Shown piece after piece: positions 43,089-53,972 of a stretch of 64,000 bases of DNA. The stretch lies in the NCBI GenBank assembly GCA_964456745.1, contig CAYWBW010000002.1, forward strand, positions 62,001 through 126,000, read 5' to 3'. Position numbers and translations under genes: made by a program. Each line of letters starts with the position of its first letter. The first letter of the stretch is position 1. This DNA is from CAYWBW01 sp964456745 (GTDB taxonomy: Bacteria > Patescibacteriota > Gracilibacteria > GCA-2401425 > JAJOLG01). The notes under the pieces are model-generated. The model did not search any database, was not told the origin of the DNA, and worked only from the letters and a program-made list of their open reading frames with translations.

Positions 43089-44210
43089 TTAAGCATTATA
43101 CATTGCAGCTAAGGCATAATCATGATGATCTTTAATTATAAGATTTGGCAATTCTCAAGATTCCTTTAATTCTTGTAAGTCCTTATTTCTAAGTCTTATA
43201 TTTTGAGAATTAAACCTTGTAGCAATTTGTTGAGAAATATATACAAGTCAATGACACTTACTTTGAGAATTATCTATTCAAAAAATTTCATAAATATAAT
43301 CAAACCAATCTTCCCCAATTCAATTCTCATCTATCATATAATATCAAAGTAAATTCTCAACAGCTTTAGCAGATGGAAAAATATCCTTATTATCTTTTGA
43401 CATCTTATTTGTGATTTTTTCAATAGCGTTTAACATAATTGTTTCTAACTTTCTAGGCAATCTTCTATCTGAGTATTTACTATTTAATATAAAATCTCTT
43501 GATAGTGAAAATCACGAAAGAACATTCTTAGATGCCAATCAAGGTTTTGCAAACATTTTTATGATTCATGAGTATTTACAAATCTCAATCATTGGAAAAA
43601 ATGGAGACAATAAAGGAATATATACATTAGGATAAACAGTGGTTCAAGTGTATTTCTCTCTAACACTAGCATATTGCTCATAAGAATTAATATTACTCAT
43701 TTGCATATCTTCAATTTCTCATATCACAACCTTATCATGTTTTGGATTCAATGTATCATTTGCTCAATCTATACATAATGATCAAACCTGAATAGCATTT
43801 TGGAAATACTCACCCTTTTGAATACAATAAAATTTTTTAAATATACCTCACTTTTCTCTAAATTTCTTAATTAACTTTTTAAGTTTATATCATTCCTCTG
43901 AAAACCAAATTTTATTCACTAATTGATTTCTTATCACACAACAAGCTCATACTGGATACCCTCTAGCATTTGCAAGCCTTGTTACATAAGGAGGTTGAAC
44001 AGTTCTAGGCTTTTGCCTAACCTGCTTTTTAGAACGAATTGATGACTTGACCATGCTTGAATCAATCTCATTTCGCATATGCCAAATTACATCATTAATG
44101 TCTTGCATATGCGGAACTATTAATTTTGATGTTAACTCGCGTTGCTTACCATCAATTGGAGCTATCCGAGAAAACCAATAATTATCAATCATTGTTTGTT
44201 TAAAACCCAC
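43089..44210 (-). CDS. Uncharacterised 373-residue protein
   Basis: No signal peptide or membrane helix. The N-terminal third is polar with VIWHMRNEIDSSMVKSSIRS and PPYVTRLANARGYPVGACCV. Middle motifs include QVGSLCIDGANDTLNPKHD, and the C-terminal half is helical (KLETIMLNAIEKITNKMSK). Many glycines are TGA. It is transcribed toward the toxin pair and stands alone. I recognise no family; the accessory location suggests mobile-element or defence cargo, which is only inference. Confidence 0.75.
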
Positions 44211-44417
44211 TTATGATTTTTTAAGTATAGTACTATAATATTAATACCATGTTTGTCAACCTTATATTTTTCTATTTTTATCACTAATAATTAATGAATT
44301 TTGTTTAAAAAAATTCAATATTCATAATTTTCCACATTTTAATTTTAAAAAATTTTAAAAAAACTTGACTTTTATTTAAAAAATATTAATTTGCATCGTA
44401 CAAAATAATAAAATTAT

Positions 44418-44789
44418 ATGACTGATGATTACAATCAAATTTGCAAAACCACATGAGCAGAGTTTATAAGCGATATTAATGAAAGACAAACTCAAATTAC
44501 ACTAGATGAGCTTTGCGCTGAATTTCATAAACTTTTTTTAAAAAACAAATCAATAACTTGAGCCATTGATAAATTATCAACCGGTACACAGTGAATTGAG
44601 CTTAAAAATTCAATACACAAAGAAATATCTAATATTGTTGGGCAAATTTTTGTTAATGTAAAAAATGTAAGTGGTGCAAAAGATATTCAAACAAGGCTAG
44701 AATCAGAAGCGACGAACTACTTACTCAGCGAACTAATTACAAAAATTTCAAATTTAAAAAGCTTCATTCTTCCAGATTCTACATCCTAA
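44418..44789 (+). CDS. Hypothetical helical protein
   Basis: 123 residues, mostly helix (FISDINERQTQITLDELCAE; SVLSELITKISNL-like end). One TGA glycine cluster in TTGAEF and SITGAID. It converges with fmt, overlapping its stop region by 4 nt. No domain recognised. Confidence 0.65.
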
Positions 44790-45721
44790 ACTAAAACAGA
44801 TCAAACAAAATCACCATATCCCCTTACAAAATCTTCAACACTCAATACATTTTTTCCCTCTAATTGAAGCTCTATTAATCTCAAATCTCAATTAATAGTT
44901 TTTATAAAATAAAATCAATCATCCTCAAATACTTCTCACAATTTTCTTGATTCGCTTATTTCATTTAAATTAGAAAAAATTACTTTTACCAAACTAAGCT
45001 TTTTTCAATTAAAAAAAGTATAAATTCATGGCCATGGAGTAAATGCTCTTAATTTATTATATATATCTACTGCAGTTTCTTTTTTAAAATCAATTTTTCA
45101 ATCACTTTTAAGTATTTTCTTACAATAACTGGACATTTTATTATCTTGATCTTTTAATACCAATCTTCATTTCATGATTTCATCTAATACATCTGGCAAA
45201 CTCTTAGACAAATTTCATAGTTTTTCAAATAAAACTTCACTAGTATCATCAAAAGAAATATCACATTCTAAAAACTTCCATACTCCTCATGCGTCCATAT
45301 CTTTTTCAATATTCATTATTGAAATTCAAGTTTCTTTTTCTCAAGATAAAATGGCAGATTGAACAGGTGAAGCTCATCTAAATTTTGGAAGTAAACTTAA
45401 ATGTACATTGATATTATACTTAGCAATATTTAACAATGAAACGGGCAAGATATGACCATAAGCCACTATTACAAAAAAATCTGGTTTTTCTTTTTCTAAA
45501 ATCTTTTTAAGAGCTTCGCTATTTCAAGGATGGACGATTGAAATATTATTATCAACTCAAATTTTTTTAATTGGAGTTTGAGTTAAAACCTGCTTTCTCA
45601 CAACTTTTTTATCACTTTCTGTGACAATAGCAGAAACAAAAAATCTCTTATCATCGATAAGAGATTGTAAACTATAAGTAGCAAGGCTAGGATTGCCAGC
45701 AAATACTACCTTATAAGACAT
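44786..45721 (-). CDS. fmt: Methionyl-tRNA formyltransferase
   Basis: 311 residues. The start VVFAGNPSLATYSLQSLI is the N-terminal fold, and the catalytic block NVHLSLLPKFRGASPVQSAI contains the SLLPxxRGxxP signature with the active His nearby. ETGISIMNIEKDMDAGG follows. The C-terminal OB domain is present (FTPWPGIYTFFNGKKLSLVK). It formylates Met-tRNA for initiation using 10-formyl-THF. rpmA lies 9 nt upstream on the same strand. Confidence 0.95.
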
Positions 45722-45730
45722 TATAATAAT

Positions 45731-46207
45731 TTAATCTTTCTTTTTTGTCTCCTTTTTTGGAGCAATCTTCTTTTCAGATTTTATAGATTTCTTTTTTACC
45801 ACTTTCTTTGCTTCCACTTTATTTTCAGTTTTCTTTTCTACAACTACTTTTTTATCATCTTTTCATGGAGCTGCTTTCTTTGATATGCTCACCTTCTTAG
45901 CTACAACTTTCTTTTTCTTAATATCTCAAGCTTCTGATTTAATATGAAGAAAGACATCTCGATAAACTCTTCAATTAAATTTAAGCTGTCTTTTTTCAGT
46001 AAAATAAACAACTCAATCCACCAAAGCGTATAAAGTGTGATCTTTTCACATTCAAACTCAAGCTCAAGGATAAAATTTATTCCCCCTTTGTCTCGCTAAG
46101 ATATTTCAAGCTATCACAGCTTCTCCAGCGTATTTTTTAATTCAAAGCCTTTGTCCTGGGGAATCGTGGACATTCTGGGCCGTTCATCATGATTTTTTAT
46201 GTGCCAT
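45731..46207 (-). CDS. rpmA: Ribosomal protein L27 with Lys/Ala-rich tail
   Basis: 158 residues. The first ~88 match L27: AHKKSGGTAQNVHDSPGQRL, AGNILARQRGNKFYPG, and MGKDHTLYALVDGVVYF. Mature L27 reaches the peptidyl-transferase centre; here the Met-Ala-His-Lys-Lys start needs no cleavage. About 70 extra residues of Lys, Ala and Val repeats follow (VVAKKV, KKIAPKK), a disordered basic tail. No rplU (L21) gene is adjacent, unlike most bacteria. Confidence 0.93.
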
Positions 46208-46275
46208 TTTTGTTGTGTTTATTTAAAAAAGCTAAGAAATTTTAGTCAAAAAAGCTTATTTGTAAAGTAAAATTA

Positions 46276-47010
46276 CTATTTTCAAGCTTTCTTAAATCTT
46301 TTTGCTTTCATTTTTCGATCCTTAAACCCTTTAATGCAACCTGGAACAATAACTTTTGCTTTAAATACATTTTTGAATTCTAACTTTCAGGCAACACGAA
46401 CATCTTTTCAGGCTACCAATAATTCATGATCATTTTTTCATTTTACAAATGGTTTATTTACTCTCCATTCAAATCATCTTATATCCTTTAAATCAAATCA
46501 ATCTCTTCATACTTTTTGTATTTTTCATATCAAACGTCATCTACCTGGATTCATCCATCGACTCTCAAAACGACTTTGTATTTCTTTTCATAAAAGTCAT
46601 TTATCTTCAAATAAATTTCAATAAGAAACTCAGCAATAAAATAACAATCATCAGATAAATATACTTAAGATAGAATTTGTTAATATAATCTTTAAGTATC
46701 AAATTTTATAAGCATTTTTTGTATATTTTGTATAAATAAATGCAAGTGATAAAAAAAGAAGAAATACAAGTAACCAAAAATATGGAAAAATATTTAAAAG
46801 GAAAATAGTCTTTGACGAATAAACATGCTCATAAGTATTCCAATCAGATCAAAAAATCAAAAATAAGACAATCTGGAAAGCAAAAGCTCAAAATAAAGTA
46901 AAAAATACAAACAAAGCCCACCAAAAAATATTTTGCATGGTAAAAACCAATCTTGGCTTAGGTTTAATTTTTTTTATTTCCTTTAATATTGCTAATTTGA
47001 ATTTATCCAT
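46276..47010 (-). CDS. Membrane protein partner of the adjacent sigma factor
   Basis: 244 residues. A short cytoplasmic helix (MDKFKLAILKEIKKIKPKPR) is followed by membrane segments near residues 25-55 and 75-100 (FPYFWLLVFLLFLSLAFIY) and a third around SILSIFIGGLLFYCG. The rest is a basic beta-rich outer domain ending AKRFKKAGK. The start codon overlaps the stop of the sigma-like gene (ATGGATAA). Position and topology fit an anti-sigma factor. Because the sigma gene looks broken, this protein may be an orphan. Confidence 0.7.
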
Positions 47011-47439
47011 TTTTCGATTTTAAATTTATAACTTTTTCTTTGAACCGTTTCTTTGCTCGATTTATTAATGTTGCAACAGTTCAAAGTGGAATTTTTAACA
47101 TATCTCAAATCTCTTCATAAGATTTTTCTTCTAAAAATCTTAAAACTAAAATATCCTTATATTCATTAATCAAAGTATTTTTTGTACGAACTCTTTATTT
47201 AAATTCTTTTCAAAATCTTTTTCCAAATTCACATTATCCGGAATCTCAAATTCAATATCATCTCAAGAATCTTCAGACTGCTTAAACAAACTTATGAATG
47301 AAAATCCTTTATTTTTTCTAAATCTTGAAATAACTTCATTTCTTGAAATTCTATAAATCCAAGAATTAAAAATTTATACAGCAAATTCATAGTTGCTATC
47401 CATTAATAATAAATCAAAAAATACCTCACCCTTATTTGT
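47003..47439 (-). pseudogene. Degraded ECF sigma factor gene
   Basis: Region 2 is recognisable as FNSWIYRISRNEVISRFRK and region 4 as ILVLRFLEEKSYEEIGDML followed by LGTVATLINRAKKRFKE. The frame is interrupted by TAG at 47440, by TAA at 47374-47376 between FAV and IFNSW, and by a one-base shift at an A6 run near 47190. The N-terminal ~50 residues of a normal ECF factor are not found. The region around the TAA matches the dispersed repeat family listed at 51056 and 59168. Expression of an active sigma factor is unlikely. Confidence 0.75.
47365..47430 (-). repeat. Dispersed repeat family R1, copy 1
   Basis: The minus strand reads GGATAGCAACTATGAATTTG, then CTGTATAAATTTTTAATT. Copies 2 and 3 (51056-51110, 59168-59215) match at most positions, including the TATAAATTTTTA block. 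This copy sits inside the sigma pseudogene. Confidence 0.65.
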
Positions 47440-47507
47440 CTAAAAACTTTGACTTAGCAAAAAAAGAATTTAAACTAAATTGCGTAATTAATTTTTAATA
47501 AAATATT

Positions 47508-47819
47508 ATGGCTTTTGTTTTTACAGATGATAACTTCAAAGAAGAAATAGCTTCATGAGTTGTATTAATAGATTTTTGGGCTCCATGGTGTGGACCTTGT
47601 CAAATGCTTTGACCAATTATAGACGAACTTGCTACTGAATATGAAGGAAAAGTAAAAATTGGTAAAATGAATGTGGATGAAAATACACAAATCCCTCAAG
47701 AATTTTCAGTAATGTGAATACCAGCTATAAAAATATTTAAATGATGAGAATTAAAAGAAGAAATATCTTGATTTGTACCAGTTGAAACTATTAAAGAAGC
47801 GCTAGACAAGCTGCTATAA
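47508..47819 (+). CDS. trxA: Thioredoxin
   Basis: 103 residues. The active site is FWAPWCGPCQML near residue 31, with the cis-proline segment VMGIPAIKIFKGG and terminal helix TIKEALDKLL. It reduces disulfides in the cytoplasm. An inverted repeat 21 nt after the stop probably ends the transcript, so it seems monocistronic. Confidence 0.97.
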
Positions 47820-47840
47820 TTTTTGTATATCTAAAATAAG

Positions 47841-47880
47841 TAGTTGAATATTAATACAAATCTTCAACTAGTTTAATTTA
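47841..47880 (+). terminator. Hairpin after trxA
   Basis: TAGTTGAA (47841-47848) pairs with TTCAACTA (47863-47870), followed by GTTTAATTTA. The loop is long (14 nt), so termination is likely but weak. Confidence 0.5.
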
Positions 47881-47894
47881 ATTAATTCTCAGAA

Positions 47895-49151
47895 TTGAGT
47901 TTAAAAATTATCAAATATTTATCAATTTTTAATTTACTACGATATTCAATTTTTTGATTATTTGTTTCTATTCCTATCTCTACTACTATTGTAATATGGG
48001 ATAAATATTCATTTTTTTCATGAGAATTTTCTCCTTGGACCACAATAGGTATCAATCTATCTGATCTATTTTTTCTTTTTAGCATACTTTTTTATTTCAT
48101 AATTATATGATTCCAAGCAAAAATCAGTACTGGGTTTTCAATAAGTCATATAATAAAAAGAAATGAATATTTTTATCCCAGGGATAATAAAATCAACAAT
48201 TGCTTTATACTTCTATCTATCAGCTTGCTTTTAGCTACTTTCTTTTCTCAAGATCAGATTTTGCATTTATTTTTATATCTTAAATTTATTTGAATATTAT
48301 TTTTATTTCTCTATATTCCAGAAAATGTTATTTCAAAAAAAGAGATCTGAAATGCTCTCTTATTTTCATTCTTAATTCAATGAGTAATAGTAATATATCA
48401 ATTTATTTTTCAAAGCTCTGTGTGACTTCATTTTCTCTGAGAACCAGGTTTATTTAAAGATGTCATATGAATTGCAAAAATTGATCTTATCTCTTGAGAT
48501 AAACTTATAAGGCCATACTGAACCATGCAACATGCAAACATATTATGAATCTCCTGTGTAATAATTTATTTTCTCAGTCTTTATTCTTCATTTGCTCCTT
48601 TGAGATATTTACTAATTATTCCAATAGTGTTTTCATTTTCTAGAACAGCTTGGCTACTATTTTGAGCAATATTTATTATTAATTTATTATTTCATAAAAA
48701 AGAAGTAATAAAAAAAATATTAATTTTTTCAATAATACCAGTACTATTTACTATTCCTTATATAATTCTAAGGTTTAATATCTTAGACAATTCTTTTTAC
48801 AATAGACTTGAAAGCTATTGATATTCCATAAAAATGCTTTTATCAAAACCTTTATGAGTATGACTTTGAAATTTTACTCTCAATATTCAATCATTTTCCT
48901 CTGAAATATTAGAACCCTGGAAACTTCAACCAGTACACAACTTTTTTTTGCTATTTAGCAATGAAGCCTGAATAATTTCTTTAAGCATTCTTATAACATT
49001 ATTTTATTTTATTTGAAAACAATCAAAGCAAAATATATTTATAAAATTAATAATATTTTCGATTGTATTTATTATCTGATTTCTTGACCACTTTTTTCTT
49101 ACTTCTACGATTTGAATGATTTTATTATTTTCTCTTATAAGGTTTGTATAA
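47895..49151 (+). CDS. O-antigen ligase/polymerase-like membrane protein
   Basis: 418 residues from TTG 47895 (no ATG fits; reading continues without stop from 47886). About ten hydrophobic helices are present. A large outer loop contains GLHFLGEPGLFKDVIGIAKI, and the motif RPYGTMQHANILG resembles the RxxGtfxhpN-x-x-g of WaaL/Wzy-type O-antigen ligases. PLGVGLGNFTLNIQS later supports this. It likely joins or polymerises surface glycans. A minus-strand frame inside its first 200 nt is a shadow. Confidence 0.8.
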
Positions 49152-49216
49152 AATAATAATACTTGTAAAAATCATCATTAAGATTTAAGCTAAAATTATA
49201 TTATTAACAAATTATT

Positions 49217-49975
49217 ATGGATTTCATATTTTGACCATTTTTTTTAATCTTAATTGTTATTATCGTATCTATAAAACAAATCAATCAATATCAAAGATGA
49301 GTTGTTTTTATGCTATGAAAATTTCAAGAAATCAAACAACCATGATGGAGACTTATCATTCCGATTATTCAATCAATGACCAAGGTAGATATTAGAACAA
49401 AGGCAGTAGACGTTCCTGATCAAGAAGCTATAACAAAAGATAATATTCCAGTTAGAATAAATGCTGTAGTATATTATAAAATTCAAAATGCAGATAAAGC
49501 GATTTTAGAAGTAGAAAATTTCTTCTGGGCAGTTTCACAAATGGCTCAAACAACAATGAGAAATGCAGTATGAGAAGTAACACTAGATGAATTATTGCAA
49601 AATAGGGCAGAAATTGCAGAAAAGATAAAATCATATGTAGATAACAAAACCGATCCATGGTGAATAGATGTTGAATCAGTTGATCTAAAAGATGTAGTAA
49701 TTCCAGAAAATTTAAAAAGAACTATATCTAAAGAAGCAGAGGCGGAAAGAGAAAAAAGAGCAGTTATAATTAAGTCAGAGTGAGATAAGGCAGCTGCAAA
49801 AAACCTACAAGATGCCGCAGCAATGCTCAATGAAACACCATGAGCTCTTCATTTAAGAACTCTTCAAGCTGTAAACGATCTATCATCTGATCAATCAAAT
49901 ACAACAATATGGATGCTTCCTGTTAATGTTCTTGAAGCCATTGAGGGTTTTGCAAAAAACTGATTTAAAAAGTAA
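49217..49975 (+). CDS. SPFH-domain protein (stomatin/slipin type)
   Basis: 252 residues. One N-terminal membrane helix (FGPFFLILIVIIVSIKQI), then the stomatin pattern: YQRGVVFMLGKFQEIKQPGW, TKVDIRTKAVDVPDQEAITK, NIPVRINAVVYYKI, and RAEIAEKIKSYVDN, ending in a coiled coil (KEAEAEREKRAVIIKSEG). These proteins assemble into membrane microdomain rings. No NfeD partner is adjacent. Confidence 0.92.
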
Positions 49976-50031
49976 AAAAACATTGACATAAATATTCTTT
50001 CTTCTATAATGCATCCCTTATTATTTATTAT

Positions 50032-50976
50032 ATGGATGTTTTAAAGCATGTAGATTGAAAACGACACGAAAGTCGTATAATAAAACCAGGAACAAATTTT
50101 TCAAAAAATCTTCTTGTTACTAGGAGGTGGTTTAGTAGTTTGTGTGCAGCAACAGCAGCTAATTTTCTACTTCCAAGAATGTGATCTTGTTCAACTTGAA
50201 ATGCAATGTGGGAAGGTGATCCATCAAAGCTTCCATATCCAAATATGAAAGATCCATGAAATATTCCAATATTAAATCATTCACTTAAAAACCACTCATT
50301 CATAATAGACTCTGGACACTGATGAGAAGATCCTTGAGCTACAACCAAAATTAAAATTTGAGACATGCCAGCCACTATGAACGAGGCTGCAATTGTATAT
50401 GATATATCACTTAGACTACTCAGATTTCTAATTCAAAACTGAGCATCTGTATATCTAACCCATTACACCACTGAATTTTGAATTAAAGATATGATTAATC
50501 CAACTAAATTTAGTAGTCAAGATTATAACAGTGATACTCATAATTACAAAGAAGTTTCAGCCGTTAGAGGTCGAAATTCAATAATTGGAATGCGTAGAGA
50601 AGTTATCAACAATTTATCAGAAGAAATACGATCTACAAGTGATAAAAAGGTAACATTAGTATCTGTGCATGCAGACATTGCCTGAGATACAACTGATAAT
50701 TGAATCGATGTTTATTATAACACACACACTAATAATCAATGACACTCTGAAGTCTTTGCACATAATTTATGTAACAATTTAAATGACCCAAACTCTGAAG
50801 TGAGAGATAGAAATTTCTGAATTTTAAGAAAAGTTGATTGTGGTGAAAAGGTATTAATCGAAACTGCTAATATGAATAACATTCAATGAATACTAAGACT
50901 CATAAAACACCATTGAAGAGAAAAAATAGCAAGAGCACTAGGCAATTGACTTAAAAAAACCTTACTACAAAGCTAA
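50032..50976 (+). CDS. N-acetylmuramoyl-L-alanine amidase (Amidase_3)
   Basis: 314 residues. The N-terminus contains VTRRWFSSLCAATAANFLL, a twin-arginine-like signal. The catalytic domain has IIDSGHGGEDPGA (zinc His), NEAAIVYDISLRLLRF (zinc Glu), SVHADIAG (second His) and a late VLIETANMNN with the catalytic Glu. It cuts the bond between MurNAc and the peptide in peptidoglycan. It is followed by a lytic transglycosylase with a similar signal. Confidence 0.92.
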
Positions 50977-51055
50977 TTAATAAAAAAAAAATAAGTAAAA
51001 ATACATTAAAAATTATAATTTAGTATTTATTTACAAAAATTATAAAAATTGCAAA

Positions 51056-51110
51056 AATTAAAAATTTATACAGCAAATCTGAAGTTGTCATTTGTCAACA
51101 ACTCACTAAA
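51056..51110 (-). repeat. Dispersed repeat family R1, copy 2
   Basis: Intergenic copy between the amidase and transglycosylase genes. It shares the AATTAAAAATTTATACAGCA block with copy 1 and then diverges into low-complexity AT sequence. Confidence 0.6.
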
Positions 51111-51205
51111 AGGAAATATCCACACACATTTCATGTGAAATTTTTCTCATTTTCTTGATTTTTGACATATTTATGTTATAATCATATGATACCGGTAAAA
51201 TAATA

Positions 51206-52504
51206 ATGACTGAAATTAAAAAAACACCTTCAATTGGCAAATACCCAGATAATAGCAAGTGATTAACACGAAGAGCTTTATTTTGAAAAATGAGAGATAT
51301 TGCATTTTTCACATGATTAGCCGCAATATGAATAAGCTCTTTAGCACCAAAAGCAGAAGCTAGTATAAAAAAAATATCTACAAATGAGAGAAAACTTTTA
51401 GACAGACTATTTACACGAAAGTACCCAAGTATAGATTGGTATCCAGCTCCTTGGTCAGTATTAAATGAACGAGTTAAATATTATAGAATAAAAAGTGAAA
51501 GCGCAAATGAAGAAAAGGAATTAATTCAAGCATTTGAAAGAATGTTCCCGTATTTATCTATGATAAATTCTAAATGTAACAAATACAGAGTACCACTAGA
51601 AATTGCGTTTACTGCAATAGTAGAATCAAGATGGCAAGCATGAGTTTGTTCAAATAAGTGAGCATGCTGATATTGGCAAATATCAGAATACATGGCAGAA
51701 AAATATGGAATAAGAAAAGTGGAAAACTGAAAAGTACCTTATGATTACAGAGATCATCCTGAAAAAAGTTCAGATGTTGCAATTCACATGATTCGAGATA
51801 ATTATAAAATAGTATGAAATTGGGAATCTGATCTTTATCGAGAACCATATAAAAAGAAATCAGAAGCTAGACGGTTAACAAAAATCGAAAACAATAAATT
51901 AATAGAAGCTGGGAAATTAAATGAAGTTAAGAAACTAAAGACCAACAAAGAACTTTTAAATGAAGTTAAAAAAGAATTTGAAATTAATAATCATGATAGA
52001 TGGCATTTTGCACTATATTGTTACAACTGATGATCAAAACTTGTAAAACCAATTTATGTTGAGTTACAATGAAAATCAAAAAATTATAGTTTAAGTAAAA
52101 TTATAGGCACAGAAAACAGACTATTTGTTGCCAAAATATTTGCAGTAAGAAAGATATTATCTGATCATTTTCAAAATGATATTCTTTCAAGTAAAGCTTA
52201 CACAACACATCATGACGAATGAAGAGCTGCTTTAAACAAAGTTGAACCTAAAAAAAGACCAAAAAAACCTGAAACACAAATAACAATGAAATGAGAAATA
52301 TGACATATGTGAGAATGAGATAATTGACAATGGTGACCAATTATGACTACATCACTAGATACATGGTCTAATAGAGCTATTAATGCAAGAAAAAGAAAAA
52401 AGCAAGCTAGAACTCAAAAACAACCATCTTGAGTTACTATTAGAGATAGTTCTATAAAAAATAAACTTAAACACTGGTTTCAAAAGAAGATTAAAAATAA
52501 TTAA
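51206..52504 (+). CDS. Lytic transglycosylase (SLT domain)
   Basis: 432 residues. GLTRRALFGKMRDIAFFTG at the N-terminus is a twin-arginine-like signal. The SLT core includes YRVPLEIAFTAIVESRWQAG with the catalytic Glu, SNKGACGYWQISEYMAEKYG, and ALYCYNGG further on. The C-terminal ~100 residues are basic and Gly/Trp-bearing, perhaps wall-binding. It cleaves glycan strands. Together with the preceding amidase it makes a small wall-remodelling set. Confidence 0.9.
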
Positions 52505-52514
52505 ATCATTTGTT

Positions 52515-53684
52515 TTAAACAATCATTCCATTACCCAAAACCCTCTCATCTTTTGAATAAAAAACAGCATATTGTCATGGAGTAATTGCACGAATTGGTT
52601 TAGATAAAGAAACGACGTAAAATTCTCAATTTTCAGTTTTCAATTTTCAATTTTCAATGATATTGTTCTGTTTGTTTACACTGGCTACTTCTACAAGACC
52701 TCCTAAGTGTCTAATTCTTATTTTTAAATATCATGGATCTATTTTTTTTCAAATCAAATCTTTTATCTCATCTAAAAAATGTATATCTGTTATTAATATT
52801 TCTTTTTTCCACAAAGCCTCATCGTATCAAAGCATAACTTGATTTTTTTCTCTTTCAAATCAAACAACATAGATCGCCCTATCAAAACCTCCAGGGAGTC
52901 ATTTTCTCTGGCCAATTGTATAAAATGGTAAACCTTTGTGTTTTCACACGCTTTTTCTATTTTGCTCATCATCTATAAAAATAAATTCTCAAATATTAAA
53001 TATCTCAGGAACTGTTCTTTTCAAGAAAGGTATATATGAATCTTCATTAAAAAAACAAACTCATTGAGATTCTTTCTTTTTAAATATCTCTTCTTCTCAA
53101 TACTCTTTTGCTAATTTTTTAGTATCACACTTTATCATTTCTCAAAGTGGAAAAATGACTTTTTCAAGATCTTTATGCGATAAAACTGACATAAAATATG
53201 ATTGATCTTTTTTCTTATCTACCCCCTCTTGTGCGTACAATTTTCAATTATTTTCTTTTATTCTTGCGTAATGCCCAGTAGCTATAAAATCACAATTAAA
53301 TTTTTTAAGTTTTGATAAAATATCACCCCATTTAATCTTTTGATTGCATCTAATACAAGGATTTGGAGTAAGACCTTTTTTATGAATTTCTAAGAAAAAT
53401 TTTACCACTTCTTCATAAAACCTATCTCTTACATTTAAAACATGGAATTTTATTCAAAGCTTATCACAGGTATTTTTAGCTGCCATTTGCGCTTCTAAGC
53501 TACAACATTTATTTTCAGAAATCTTGTCTTCCTTTTCAATTCAGGTATTTTGTGAAGGATCTACCCAATATCTCATAAAAACTCATACAACTTCATATCA
53601 GCTCTCTTTTAGCTTGTAAGCAGCTACTGTGCTATCTATTCACCCCGACATTCAAAGCAAAACACGTTTTGTCATTAATTGCAT
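52515..53684 (-). CDS. mnmA: tRNA-specific 2-thiouridylase
   Basis: 389 residues. PP-loop GMSGGIDSTVAAYKL, then FMRYWVD, the first catalytic Cys in LTPNPCIRCNQKIK, DFIATGHYARI, and the second Cys in SQGVCFF. C-terminal beta-barrel motifs GQRKGLPGG and PGQYAVFY complete the family. It thiolates U34 of tRNA-Lys/Glu/Gln using sulfur from a cysteine desulfurase such as SufS in this window. ATG 53684 is the first start after a stop; 53675 (MTKRVLL) fits the family equally. A tandem A/T minisatellite adds ENGKLKTENG near the C-terminus. Confidence 0.95.
52621..52658 (-). repeat. Coding minisatellite inside mnmA
   Basis: Four imperfect tandem copies of a TTTTCAA-type 10-nt unit on the plus strand. 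They stay in frame and insert a short Glu-Asn-Gly-Lys-Leu repeat before the last strand of MnmA. Confidence 0.75.
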
Positions 53685-53723
53685 TTAAACAAAAATTTAT
53701 TAAAATACAATTAAAAATAATTT

Positions 53724-53972
53724 ATGTTAAACTTTGCTTGCAAATATAATTGGTGGACTAATATAAAAGATAAAAAAAATATCTCGCTTAATTCACGCAT
53801 CGAGTACATATTGGAGTTTTGAAATCTTAAAGAATTAAAAGAAGCATGCAATAAAGTCTGAATCAATAAAGTTAAAGAAATCTATAATAAAAAATTACTT
53901 AATAATCCATTTTTTAAAAATAAAAAACAAACTTTCTTAAATTTTTTCTTTAAAACAAATGAATCAAAATAA
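53724..53972 (+). CDS. AbiE-type antitoxin-like protein
   Basis: 82 residues. CKYNWWTNIKDKKNISLNSR, then IEYILEFGNLKELKEACNK and a Phe/Lys-rich end. The layout (a Trp-containing start, then R-x-I-E-x-I-L-E-x-G-x-L-x-E-L) matches the small DUF6922-type partner that precedes AbiEii-like toxins. The next gene overlaps it by 14 nt. Confidence 0.7.

Noticed and set aside
46488..46664. Coding-looking second minus frame inside the membrane protein gene
   Set aside because: It is only 58 codons with no start, whereas the other frame is continuous for 244 codons from an ATG that overlaps the sigma-like gene's stop.
47882..48085. Open minus-strand frame of 67 codons
   Set aside because: It lies inside the first part of the O-antigen-ligase-like gene on the plus strand, whose hydrophobic reading continues unbroken through it.
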